Source: Gymnogyps californianus (Eukaryota; Chordata; Aves; Accipitriformes; Cathartidae). Taken from it: DNA of 64,000 nucleotides. The stretch's first letter is position 1. Every line of letters starts with the position of its first letter. The notes below the pieces were generated by a model, which had not been told where the DNA came from, did not search any database, and saw only the letters and a list, made by a program, of their open reading frames with translations. Of this stretch, positions 1-12,600 are shown piece by piece. Location of the stretch: positions 204,805,494 through 204,869,493 of the forward strand of contig NC_059471.1 of the NCBI RefSeq assembly GCF_018139145.2. Direction: 5' to 3'. The position numbers and the translations under genes are program-made.

Positions 1-941
1 CCAGGAAGAGCTGACCTTTCCTTTGGGTGAAGTGCCCAGCTTTGGAGCTATTGTCCCTTCGCTCCCAGAGCTGGCAGTGTCCTGTGGGTCACTGATGTTC
101 TTAGCCAGAGCTTTATGTTTTAATCAGCATGGGCAATTAGGTCATCATTCCAATTATCTATGTGTAAATTGTCGTCTTCTGTGTTTCAAGGAGTCTGTTT
201 TGGAGTGACCTCCACACAAAAATTGTTCCAAGAGGCTGGACCTCTGTTGTTACTTAACATGATGAAAACATCATTACTTCAGAGAATGGTGTTGTGTCTC
301 CCAGTGGCTTTGAGCAACGGGTTTCTTACTCTGTGGAGCCTTTAACTTGTTAGGGGACTTTTTTTTTCCTGGTTGTCCTCAGCAAACAAGAGTCCCAGAG
401 TCGAGTGAGTAAAGGGATGGAAAAGACAGCTCTGCTTCTGAGTTGCTCTTTGCGCTATCAGCTAATGTTGGCTGTAGCTCATGTCCCTCTCATGCTAGCT
501 TAGCCTGGCTGCGACGGTCACCACTGGGAGGTCTCTGCCCATCTGGACAGGAGGCAACAACTGCGCTGTGGTGGCTCCTGCCTCCTCCACCAGCAGAGAT
601 CTGCATCTTGGATTGCCAGGGGAAGGGAGGAAACGGAGTCCCAACCCCCCCTCCTCCCTTGCAAAGCCATGTGAGGTGTCTCTTGACTGGGAACCACTAG
701 TTTAGCACTGTAAGAAGTTGTCTGTGCTGACAGATGAGGAACGTCAGCTTTATTCCTTATGGGGGGAGAGCAAATAGATCTGAAGTCAATGATGACACTG
801 TCTTTGTTCTGAAGTACACTGAGAATACATTTCATTTTTTCTAGCCCATGCAAGGATTTCAGTACCTTTTACTAGGGAATATGAAATGTGTTCTCGCAAG
901 TATTTCTCTCTGTGTGGCATTTTCCTTAACTTATCATTTTC

Positions 942-972
942 TCTTCTTTTTTTTCCCCCCCCCCATCCCCCA
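942..972. repeat. Pyrimidine-rich low-complexity tract (T run, then C runs)
   Basis: A T-rich run passes directly into about ten C residues and a second C run, interrupted only by AT. It is a homopyrimidine tract inside an intron, with no sign of a following exon, so it is unlikely to be a splice-acceptor tract. Such tracts are prone to length variation and sequencing error. Confidence 0.75.
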
Positions 973-3900
973 AATAATGCACAGAACATCCTTGTCAGCC
1001 TTTTCTCCTTCTTACAAAGCTCATTTGTAGCTGTCCTGTGATAGCAACATACCTGGCAATAGTGAAAAATTTCACAATCCTGGCAGGGCACTGTGGTTGC
1101 TGTAAGTCATGCTTCAGAAAAGTGCACATTTTTCAATGTTAACTTTCTGAAAATGAATACATTCCTCATGTGTCTATTAGTACATTTATTTGTGCCTTTA
1201 AAGAGATGACCATTGTGATAGTGAAGCCAAATTTAAATCTAACTTTGCAGTGCCATATGGCACAACGTGTAGACACTAAGACTCTGGGAGTTTGTGCATT
1301 AGATTGCCAGCCTGATGTGATGGATAAGTAGACTGTCATAAAAGTCATTAGTTTCAGTGCATATAGATTGCACTTGGCCTTTTTTGTTGTTAAGCTTTAA
1401 GGGTTGATCTTTTAATGCTTTGTTGTGATACAAAACCAAAGCATCTCAGGAGGGCACTTTATGGTTACAAACTGTTAGTATGTTTTAGCTGAATGAAATA
1501 AAAATAACAAAAAGATCTCATTCTTGCTACAATTTAGAATATGTCAGGGATAATTACTTGTATTTGTAAGGATATTTCCATGGTTGATTTGTAACCCACC
1601 AGGTATCTAACCAGTAGCTAGGATTACTGTCTGTGACTATGTTCAGAGCTCTGGAATACTTTTGGCTACAAGTCCCCGTGGACTAGGAGAAGAAATCAAA
1701 AAAGAAAATAAAATCAGAAACAAGTATTTCTGAGGTTGACAGATGTTGTGTAATTGGATATAGTTGACTATTGGATGACTATTACATTTGTCAATAAAGG
1801 TAGTTTTGTTGCAGTAGTTTAGTTTGGTAAAGGTAGTTTATTTGCCTCTGCAGCTCACGGCTCTCGATCTACATCTGTTTCATAGGTAGTTAAGCTGGAT
1901 TTCAGAGCTGGATTTTTGTCCCATTTTTGGCAGCAGGACTTTTCTTGTCCACGATGTGACTTGTAATGTGAATTCCCAGCTGGAGTTATCAGGGAGTGCC
2001 AAAGCCAGCACAGAGTAGTTAACCCTTCCCAATGATGATCCCTTTTATGTGGGAGCTGGTCTTGGAGCTGCGCATGCCCCGGACCTCCAAGGGTTGTGGC
2101 ACGTGTCTCGGGGCTCTCAGCCGCATGGAGGTTTTGGTGTGTAGCTGGTAGATTCAGAATCCCAGTGACAGAGGGAAAGGGAGGGGTACAAAACTCAGCC
2201 AAAACATGAACGTTAAGCCAAGTGTATGAAGTTTTCAAGAGTTTCATTAGATTTCCAGATAGTAACAAAATCATAGGGTAAGTGAAGCTCGGTGTTTGCC
2301 AGTGCTGGACGCTTTGCATTACTCTGTTTAGTAGTGCTTTAATAATATCTTAGAACTTTCAGATTACATTTGAAAAACTAATAAATATAATTTTAATAAA
2401 CCTTGTTTCTTTTTTTGCTTTAAATTGACAAAATAATAATGTTATTAGGATTTATTCTTTGTGTGAAAGTGTGAGCACAGAATACATTTCATGGTCGATT
2501 TATGAGCCCCTTGAAAATATGGTTTATAATGAAATTCTGTCAGACCCTTCACAAAACTAGCATAACAAATAGCAATGTAATAATACCTTTCATGCCTGTG
2601 CATTCCTGCAAATTTACTCTCACTAAGCACTTGCCAAAGGCCGAGAGCACTTCCAGCCAGGGCTGGGCAGCACGCCGCGGAGAACGCACCTGCAGAAAGT
2701 TGACTGCCTGCTGCACATACGTGAAGTTATGCATTCAGAGAGTCTGTATGGGTGAAGTTAAATCAGTAGTAGTGTTACTGAAATAGCATCAAACTAAGAA
2801 TAGCTGTCTTCAGCTACAGAGTGATTGCTGGTCTACTAAGGCAAAATATGAAAAGTGTAACTTTTGCTGCTGGCAGTACTTAATTTCAGAGTTTTGTTAG
2901 AATTAGGAAATATAGCTGAGATGGTAGCTAGAAAACCAGTAATGACTTGGGCTGTCATTGTTCATATAAGAAGTCTATATTTATCTTTATATTTTAAAGC
3001 TTTATTTTGGTGAATTTAACAGCTGAGCCTGGTCTCTACAGACTGAACTCCTGATGCTTTGCTTGTATCTAATGCTTGCAATATATGAGATTAGTTTCTA
3101 CTGCTATGTTTCTTTGGGAACATTTCCTTTTTGTATAGAACAACCTGTGCCAAAGCTGGATAACTGGGTCAGACTCAGGATTTTTTATGTGGAAAAGTCT
3201 GGGCTACGGCCATCTCAGATTTAATGTACGTAACACCAGCAGTTTGCCACTAGGAATTTTGAGGGCATTATACTGACCTCAATCTGCTCACGCAACCACT
3301 GAAACAAATTAAAGAGCAAAAGTACTATGCAGCTGTTAGTATGTAAAGGGCCGTTGGAGGTTGTTGAAATAAAAAGCAAGGGGAAGACCTACAGTGAGCA
3401 GCATAATCTTTGGTCTCCCAGCAACTGATACACAGTTATGGATAGATGAAGCTAAATTTTAGCATTGAAGTTCATATATGTAGAGTATAATTACATTTTT
3501 ATTCTAAAAACATAGTTAAAACAATGTTAGACTAAAAAAGTGGTTTATTTTCAAAGGAAAAGTTAAAATGGGAGATATAATTCCAGATGGGATAGTTAGA
3601 AAGAACCATTTACTGTGTTTCCCATTGGCAAATCGCTAGGATTGTTTTGGGAAATACAAAAATGGGTGGGAACAGAAAAAAACAATCAAAGAGGAGTGAG
3701 CTTGCGGTGAGACAGCGAAGCTCGTGGGGGTGCAGGTTAAGCCAGGCCTGGGAAGAGTTTGTGCAGAAAGTGAGCACCCTGCCTACAGAAATTTTGGAAA
3801 AAGTAGAAACCATTGAGTGAAAACTTTGTTATTCTTCCAGAGGTGTTTTATTTAGTTTTACTGGCATGTCTATGCCTATGGCAATCCTCAAATCTCTACT

Positions 3901-5175
3901 ATCAAAATGTCAGATTAGGAGGTAACACAGTACTGGAGATCACTGGTTTACTGGGGAGAGGAGCAGAGGTGGAGGAGCCAAAACAGTTTGGGGAAGCCCA
4001 AACCAAGGCTCAATACAGATCCTGTTGTAATAATTCAAGCAATTTTATTTCTTTTTATTAAGCACTGTTTGGTGACTAAGATAAAAAGCGATCGTGAAAA
4101 GGTTTTATCATAGTGTGTACGAAATGGGGACAGTGTCCATCTCCAGCACTCAGCCTCAGCCCTCAGCTTTCTCACTGATTTTTAACAGCAGAATTTGTCT
4201 TTTGTGTTAATAGACCTATGAAGGAATAAAACAGCCGCCCTGAGTGCAATAGCGTACAAATTGTCAGACTGCTATTTTTCCCTTTTTTTGACTAGCCAGG
4301 CTAAGTATCCTGAAAGAGCAATATTTGGGATTCAGCCAGCATGGTCGGGTGCATGGTCCCTTAACCAATTTTCTTAGGCTTGCCATCTTCCTCTTTTGAG
4401 CACAATTACTTTTCTCTGATCATGTCCTCTGTAGCCATTAGGAAATCCAACAAGGAGGGAGAGATGTTAGTGCACAACTTTATGTGAGGGTCTTCCCTGT
4501 TGGGGTCATATGTCAGGACTATGCTGCAGTTTCTGGGGAAGCAAGCTGCTTCTTTTGTGGTTGTTACTCCATGACACCACTCATGACCTACACAACAGGG
4601 TCATAATCCAGCTTTACAGTTGCTGCCTCACAAATTGTACAGCATATGAAATTGCATCTCTAAAGGATTCAAAAATGTATAACCAATAAGTATAATTGGA
4701 GGTGGTTTTACTATTTCTCAGACACAGACAAAAAGATATATAACTCATGCTGAGTAATTGCAGAAAAGCCGACACTTGAAATTAAATTCCCCAAAATACT
4801 GGAAAGTAGGCCATAAGAAACAAATTAACTGGTTTCCCTGCCAAAGACTCTCAACCTTAACAACTCTTAACTATCTTTAATGTCAGATGATTTGTAAATT
4901 AATCATTCATTGCCCTCTAATTTTAATTTTCTTAAGAAAAATGTTTCCTAATCTCTGTTAGCCCAGATTCTGCTATTTTAAATCACATTGCACAGGACGG
5001 TACTGCATGAGTAGTGAGCCTCACTAAGTGAGTATTGGTGTACACACGTGACATGAGATCTTCTGACCAGATAAGGTGCTGATAACTCAAAGTGAGTGAG
5101 CTCTCAGGACCTGGGTCTTCATATTTAGTTGAAGAGCTGCAGCAGCACTACTAGTTGTTGGGATAATTGCCTACA

Positions 5176-5316
5176 GTCAAGTCAGTAACCTGTAGAAGCA
5201 AATGGACAATTCAGAAATGCCCCTACTGGAATACTAACTGTTGTGATAGACGCATATATGGTCAAGTCAGTAACTTATAGAAGCAGATGGATAATTCAGA
5301 AACGCAAGTACTGGAA
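5176..5316. repeat. Local tandem duplication, two 56-bp copies at 85-bp period
   Basis: The segment 5176-5231 recurs at 5261-5316. Both copies begin GTCAAGTCAGTAAC, continue with TAGAAGCA and an ATTCAGAAA block, and end in TACTGGAA, with roughly eight to ten substitutions between them. The 29 bp between the copies shows no clear partner after the second copy, so this is one local duplication and not a longer satellite. The divergence suggests an old event. Confidence 0.85.
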
Positions 5317-8300
5317 GTGGTTTAGCATGCTGGGTTGTTGGACTGTGTATAATGTCGAGGACAACATAGCTGCAATATTTTCTTTGCAATTTGCTTCTTG
5401 TTTTAAAGAAGAAAAGTCTAATCCAAACCCAGTTAATCTGAAGTCTGATATATATGATGTGATTTGATAAAATTTCTTGGTCAGAAGTTTCACATTTTTG
5501 CCAGAAATGGCAGGTATTTATAATTTGCTGCACAAGTAGTTTAAGTATTTTAGCATAATTTAGAGTGAATTAATGGCTTGTTATTTATTGCCTAATGCTC
5601 TATAGGAGTGATTTATAAAGCCATGCTCTGCACCGCTTGTTACTTTGTATTCTCTGTGTTAGATGTATCATCAATATCATTAAATGAATTCACAGTGACA
5701 TTGCTCTGAAACTATGGGTTTCGATACAAGGGTAACGGAACATAAATCAAGAATTATGTTTAATTCATAAGAGGCACCAATCTCTCATTTAGGTGTAGGC
5801 TGGGCTAGAAGGTGTCAAAAACATGCTTTACAATACCTCTTCTGATTGCATTTCAGACCCTCTCTATATGCCCTTATGTTCTGTGTGAGAATAATATATA
5901 GCAATACAGTGCAGTTTATCAAGCGAATAGCATTTGTGTTTTTATTTATTTGGGTGCAAATGGTATCATTATTTTTACCACAAGCCAAAAAGGAATATAT
6001 TTACATTAATATACTTAAAATGATTCTTAAGGGAATCTATGAATTTAAAGATAAGTCTTGCCTATTCTGTGCAATAAATACTATTGTTGATTATTTAAAT
6101 TACACTTTAAAAATCTAATACTTTCTAGTATTTCTCACTGTTATTTTTACTTCTCTCCCTGCAGAAATACAAATAAACCTTCAGTTTAGTCTTTCTTTAC
6201 TTACCTCTTTAAATTCCTCTTGAATTAGTGCATTGAAATCCAGAGCATCAAAAAGCCTGTAAGAATATTTATCTAGTATCAGTTTACTTTTTATTAATTT
6301 TATGTAAATATTTCTGTCCCCTTTACCTTTTGTACAAAAATGATTCTTACAAAGCCTAAATTTAGGATCAGCACTGACTTGAAAATGTGCTTTTACCTCA
6401 ATATTATTCCAAGTTTATATGAACTTTTGACAGTATCATTCACATATAATGGTAATTTCGAAGCAAGAAGATTTAACTCTTCGTGCTGCTGACGCAGTTT
6501 ATTAGAAGTGTTAATTATGCAAGATCTATGGATGACTCCAGGGCTGTCATTCGCTAGAAGTCTGATCATTGCCTAGCTGCAAGAAGTGGGACATGTACTC
6601 TTTGACATTTCTTGGAGTTACCAAAATAGTCATCACGTATTTTAAATCTATGATTGAAAGGAGTTACATTCATGGGAGAATACTAATGTTTACACCGAAA
6701 TCAAAACTAGAAAAAAACCCCATGTTTTGTGAAAATGAAGGAATATTTTTTGTTCACTATTTTAAACTTTTGTTCTCAGTGGAAACAAAGTGCTATAAAA
6801 TGAATAGCATAGCACAGGACAGGGAGAGAAATCAGACTTCAGGCTCCTTATGTCACAGCTTTCATGCCCTATCCTGTGTGAATATAAATTTGGAATAAGC
6901 ATGGATCAATGTGGAAAAGAGTTGTATCCCCTGTATTCCTCACCGCAGCTTGCTATCACAGCTGCCTATCCTTGGTCTGGAGCGCTGGAGGCAGGACACA
7001 TCCCACGGCCCCTCTGCCCCACTGACACTAGGGCAGTGCTGCCCATGCGGTGGGGATAGCAATTCCCTTCCCTGCAGCCCTGCGGCAAATGGCAAGCAGA
7101 AGAGTGATGGCAGTAGGAAGTCCGGAAAGATGGTTATATATTTCCTTCCTAAATGACTTTTCTTTTTAAAGTTATCACAAAGTCTGTCCTACATTGTAAT
7201 TAAAGATAGGAAAATTTAAAGAAAATATTTTGTCTATCTGCTCTAAGTCATGCTTTTATTGTTTCATTCGATGAAAATTTCAGAGTGTCTGGATTTCTTT
7301 CTGAGATGCAAAGGAAGCACATTTCAGAGTCCTGACATGCCTCCCAAAATGGGATTTCTGTTCTCTTTACAGGCCTGACTAAAAGGCTAAGGCCACAAAG
7401 AATCAAAAGCTAAAAGCTTTATTAACAGACAATATTTGACCTTTCACTAAGATTAGAAGAACATTTGTGTTAGAATGAGGGAAAAATCAATTTAAATATA
7501 TGATACAATTTTCTACACAAAGCTGGAAGAGATTTTTTTTTTCATTTTCACTTAAAAATATGTTGCAAGGGAACTTTTTGGCTTAATATTATCTTTTTAC
7601 CTTGGTTTTGCAATTCAAAATTCTATCCAATTTGTAAACAAGATTTAGACACTCTTCTAGAACAAAAAGCATCTACACGTGAAAATCAAAAATTCTCTTT
7701 AGTATTTTATTAGTCCCAGATCTTCCAAAAATGCTTTATCCTGAACACCTCATTGGCTCCTCCTCCCTGCTGCTATGATGGCTTGTTGGCCACCTGACAT
7801 CTAGCAGCCTTTCCTCCCACTGTTGCGCTGGGTGATGTTAAGGACATGACCAGTGAGTTTTGGGAAGGTGTGTGGACCCTGAGGGATGCCCTGGTCTCAT
7901 AGGAGGTTGTGGCCCACAGATTTCCCCACAGCATCCTGAGCATCCCTCCCACCTCCGCTGGCAGCCAGCACCCGAACTGCAGCAGACTAGTTTGGGACAC
8001 GTTGTCCTCAGTTTTGCAAAGAAAAGGGTTATCTTGTTAGTTGTAGTGTCCTTAGGCAGGGCATAAGGGTGCTCACTAAAGAGCTATCATGCACCTACTT
8101 AATGACATTAATGTGTTCAAGACCACAGAGCTCCTTTAGGATCAGAGGTTAACAGTGCAATAACTAACTGCAAGCTCATTGTACTAGTACAGTGACTAGG
8201 GTAATTTTTCTTCATTATGTTGTGTGTCCTTTGATTAGGAAGGTTGTTTTAAAATGGGTAACTAACTGCTGTGCGTGGTGACATATAGTACAGATCCATT

Positions 8301-8693
8301 TCCTGGGCAACTGTCCAGTTTTAAGACAGCCACTAAGTAATATTAAAATTTTCTGTCACCAGCATTAAAAGGTGCCTGTGCCAGTTAAAAACAGGAAGAG
8401 AAAACATGCAGGGAAATTCAATTTAATTTACCCTAAGATATATTCCTGGAGTGATAATGCTGTCTGTCCATCCCTCTTTCTCCCTACACTAATTATTTTT
8501 TAACTTGTAGGTCTATTCCAATGAAAGTTGGCAGCAACTTAAGTGTCTTAAATATATTATCTTGGGTGTTTGAATACAGAGGACCATGCTGAAGAAAACA
8601 CTGGGAAGGATTATCATATACAAGAGGATCACAGGGAGAAAAATTTGGGGCAGCTCATGCTTGGCAAGGAGCTCCGGCTGGGCATGTGTTTTA

Positions 8694-8724
8694 TCAAACT
8701 CCTCCTCAGCCAGGAGGAGTTTGA
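8694..8724. repeat. Perfect 13-bp inverted repeat with 5-nt loop
   Basis: TCAAACTCCTCCT (8694-8706) and AGGAGGAGTTTGA (8712-8724) are exact reverse complements around the loop CAGCC. The right arm runs into GAGTT repeats (to about 8735). The structure sits in the RELN intron, so the pre-mRNA could form this hairpin. There is no U-tract after it and it is too short for a typical microRNA precursor, so I give it no function. Confidence 0.85.
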
Positions 8725-9878
8725 GTTGAGTTGAGAGACCAAGAGAAAGATGATACCAATGTGGCTGCAAGTGACGAGCTTTCTGTGGCTTAGAAATCAC
8801 TGCTCCTTACTTCAGGTGGTGAATGACTGTGTACACACTCCCACTGCATGGAGGTGCACAGGAAAATGCATTGAGTTAAACCACTACCCAATAAACTCAT
8901 CATAAAATCACAAAGCAGCATGGTTCAGCATACCTGGCATCAGGAATGCAGCCGTGGGTTTCTGACTTTAGGGATGCAAGGCTTTAAACAGGATCTTTTT
9001 TTTAAAGTGCATTCCCAAAAACTAAAATGGGATTTTCTATTTATTTTGATACAAGTTTCAGAAGTGTTAATTTGCATAAACATTTTTTCAAAGCATGAAT
9101 AGTGTTTAAAATAGACTATTCCTATACAGTAATATAGGTGCAGTTCCTTTAAAGTACAATTCAACAGGACCAATATTTATGCTCTAGAGAATAAACCTTA
9201 GCATTTGAAAAACAAATACTTTCTGAAATTTAATGTATTTTGTTGTGCATAATGAAGCATATGAAGTAGCCTCGAAAAAAAGAGCAGTTTCAATCATGCT
9301 TCCTAAAACCAACAGATCAAAATTCTTTACAATGTTCTTATTGGTAAACTCTTCAAAAGACCAAATATTAGTGTGGAAAATATTGAAGAACAATTTTCCA
9401 CAACACTACTAACAGCTGCAAAAAAGTAAGGTATTTCCCCACAGGAAGACAACATGAAAATTTTTGTAGCAAGCATGGATGAAAAGATTTGTGAATGGAA
9501 ACTTGGATAAGATTCATGTTCTGGTTGACTAAATGTATCTAAAAATATTTATGGTGTTTTCTATTTCTCTTAGTTATAGGAATTCTGATAATTTTTCATG
9601 TAATTTTATACAGAGTCAATAACACAGCCAGAACAATGTTAAGGTGCAATATATATTCAGAAATAGAGGTAAATACATAATTTGAAATTCTGAAGCTAAA
9701 AGGTACATGTGAACATGTGTCCACTGAGTATTAATATATAAACCCAGGTCTTCAGTTTAAACTCAAGGGATTGGCCTCAAGTCAATAAAATAAAAAACAA
9801 GAGATGGGCAGCAATTTCGCGCAAGGAATCCAAACTTCTTATGAGCTGTTTGATTGAGGGATTCTCAGAAATGGATGC

Positions 9879-10442
9879 ACCTGTGTCTTGGTTTCGGCTG
9901 GGACAGAGTTAATTTTCTTCTTAGTAGCTGGTACAGTGCTGTGTTTTGGATTTAGGGTGAGAATAGTGTTGACAACACACTGATGTTTTAGTTGTTGCTA
10001 AGTAGCGCTTATCTTAAGCCAAGGACTTTTCAGTTTCCCATGCTCTGCCAGCAAGCAGGTGTGCAAGAAGCTGGGAGGGAGCAGAGCCGGGGCAGCTGAC
10101 CTGAACTAGCCAAAGGGGTATTCCATACCATGGAACGTCATGCCCAGTATATAAACTGGGGGGAGTTGGCCGGGAGGGGCGGATCGCTGCTCAGGCATCG
10201 GTCAGCGGGTGGTGAGCAATTGCATTGTGCATCACTTGTCTTTTCTTGGGTGTTATTTCTTTTTTTTGTTATATTCCTTTTGATTACAATTATTATTATA
10301 ATAATATTATTATTAGTGACTAGTGTATTTTATTTTACTTTAGTTATTAAACTGTTCTTATCTCAACCCACAAGTTTTACCTTTTTTTTTTTTTTTTTTC
10401 CTCCTTCCCATCCCACTGGGAGGGCTAAACCACGACAACCTG
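9879..10442 (+). mobile_element. Solo LTR of an avian ERVL-like endogenous retrovirus with 5-bp target-site duplication
   Basis: The LTR spans 9884-10437 (554 bp), starting TGTCTTGG and ending CCACGACA, so it has canonical TG...CA ends. It is flanked on both sides by ACCTG (9879-9883 and 10438-10442), a 5-bp target-site duplication as expected for ERVL-type insertions. Inside are a TATA box (TATATAAA, 10148-10155), an ATTAAA-type polyadenylation signal near 10346 and a T-rich stretch near the 3' end. I recognise the sequence (start, the AGTATATAAACTGG motif, the CTCAACCCAC motif and end) as a common LTR family in neoavian birds. There is no internal retroviral coding sequence, so this is a solo LTR left by recombination between the two LTRs. 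The 3' part looks shortened compared with my memory of the family, apparently between two GGG motifs near 10418-10424. The open frame at 10130-10450 is a chance frame inside the LTR. Confidence 0.93.
10148..10155 (+). promoter_or_regulatory. TATA box of the solo LTR
   Basis: TATATAAA lies about 265 bp into the LTR, where U3 should end, and is followed by a G-rich stretch. It is the LTR's own promoter element and points the same way as RELN. Whether it is still active cannot be seen from sequence. Confidence 0.7.
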
Positions 10443-12523
10443 GAAGCTAAAAGGCATAGATCACCAGCTGTATTTTAAAACTTTTTATTTGCTGTTTGCA
10501 ACTTACTGTTTTTCACAGTCTTCCTACTAGAATAACATAGCAGAGTTAATCTTTGCCAATGAATGAAGTCTGCCTGTTTCCTCAGTGTGTGCCAAACAAG
10601 TGGTACTGCGTAGTTAGTGCTGCTATTTTTACAGCATTGTTTTTAGATGCTGTTCTCAGATATGTCTTATTTTCTTCTAAATTGATAATTGTATCTCTGT
10701 CATCCGTATGCCTTTACCAGTTAACAGTTTACTGCTATTCCTTCCATCTGTCTGATGGGTCTTACTTCAAGTCTTTTGACTCACAGCCACATCCATCCCA
10801 TCCATAGGAACAAGGTACCTTCTAGATTATGGTATATTGGTTTTTCACTGTAGCTTTTCAAGATTTCAGCCGTTCTCTGTGCAGACATGGGATTTTTTTT
10901 CCAGAGATCAATGGATGTTTGGTGACCATTCAAAATGGGAAATTGCCATTTAAAATGGAAAATACTTGTGGTAACTTTATGTGACTCTCCATCAAATTTA
11001 GTATCTGGTATGAATCCACCCGTAACAGTGATGCTTGGACATCTGGTCAATTTTACTTAGACTGCATGGGAAGATTTATCTCAGGGATGGAATATCACTG
11101 CTTCCCATTGCCAGGGGACTCTGTCTGGGGCCAATACATCAGATATTTTTGCCAAAGGGACTGCTCAGAAGGACCACGGTTTTAGAAAACCTGTCTGATT
11201 TACCCTGACACACTCCTGAATTTATCCTGAGAATATTATGGGAAGTGTCTCTTCGCTAATGGTACAGGGGCTTGTACTAAATGCAGTGATGGACCTACTA
11301 CCCAAAGTTCCTTAGTTGAAGAGGAGAGATTTGTGAGAACAAACCCACATTTTTTGTTGTTTTTTATTTGATACATTCTTTAAAAAAAATCTTAAAAACT
11401 GTGACACTCTGAAAACCCCGTTAGAAAATCAGTTTTGAGAAAAGGTCCTCTTTTATTGTTAAATGTTAGCTCAAGTTTGCTGTTTTATTAATCAACCATA
11501 AACTTCTCAGCTATACAAATTACAGATGAATTTCTCTAATTTCCAGCACCACTCTGTTGTTACAGGACCAGATGTGCAAGTCTCCGATGAATGCCTTCAT
11601 CTGGAATACTTGGTATTTGGGATTCCAGATATGGGAATTTGAGCTCCCAAGCAATATATCATGTAACAGAGCAATAATTATTTGTGTGTATTTGAAAAGT
11701 TCACCTTCCTGGCAACATTACTGAACTGAATTCCCAATGTATTCCTTTTGATTGGAAACTGTCATTAGCAAATAAATGAAGAGTCGGAGTCTGGTTGCAT
11801 TTCACCCAATATTGCCATTTTTTGTTCACCTGGGACACAGGGAATCCAGTGTTGGGACTACGCTAAAGAGTCTCAGAACATCAACAGGATATTTTCCTAC
11901 AAAGATTCATTCTAGTGTTGCGTTCATTCTGCCAAAGATTTCTGAAAACAAATCTGTGCTCAGAGGAAAAAGGAGTCAGTAGCAAAGAACCGAGACCAAC
12001 CATCTATCCTGGAAGTACTTACATTATTGCTTAGATTCCCTGTTACTTTGGTTTCTTTCAAGGCTGTGGTTATAAATCTCTTCATTAATACTTTACTTTA
12101 AGAGAGGGTTTTTAGAGTTTGATGTCTTTTTTAATAATAGGCTTAAAGAATTATTATCAACACATGAGAAGGAGGTATTATGGCAACGTAGCTTAGTGGG
12201 TAATTTATTTCTGAGCAAGATAAATCATGGATTGTTTCCTAGTGAGAAACATGGGTTCAAACTCGTTATTATTGGAACAGTATATTATATGGGAGGCTGC
12301 TGTCCAAATGAGTTGTAAATTGAGAGTATTTATGCCTGTGTCAAGTGACTGACCAATTCAAGCTAAAGTTCACACAGCAGTTTTTGTTTAACATAATCTT
12401 GATAACCCTAGCAGTATTTTATTATGCAAAAAACATTCACAAATACCAGAACTGTGAGTCTGAACATGCTGTTGGGCAATGTGGCAAAAGGCATAGCAGG
12501 GCTGTATGTGTTTGATTAGTGTA

Positions 12524-12600
12524 GCTGACCCTGCTTTGAGCAGGAGGTTGGTCTGGAAACCTCCTGAGGTGCCTTCCAACCTGGATTTTCTTGTGATCCC
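12524..12600 (+). mobile_element. CR1 LINE, 3'-terminal fragment
   Basis: The block CTGACCCTGCTTTGAGCAGG, followed by a GGTTGG motif, CCTCCTGAGGTGCCTTCCAACC and a degraded 3' end (TTCTTGTGATCC), matches the 3' untranslated end of avian CR1 elements in sense orientation. Upstream sequence does not continue the CR1 match that I can see, consistent with the severe 5' truncation typical of CR1. Confidence 0.8.

Noticed and set aside
1855..2319. 154-codon minus-strand open frame
   Set aside because: No similarity I recognise and no promoter, splice sites or terminator in support; treated as chance within the RELN intron.
10130..10450. 106-codon plus-strand open frame with hydrophobic stretch
   Set aside because: It lies almost entirely inside the solo LTR, through its T-rich and ATT-rich parts, so the apparent membrane segment is compositional.
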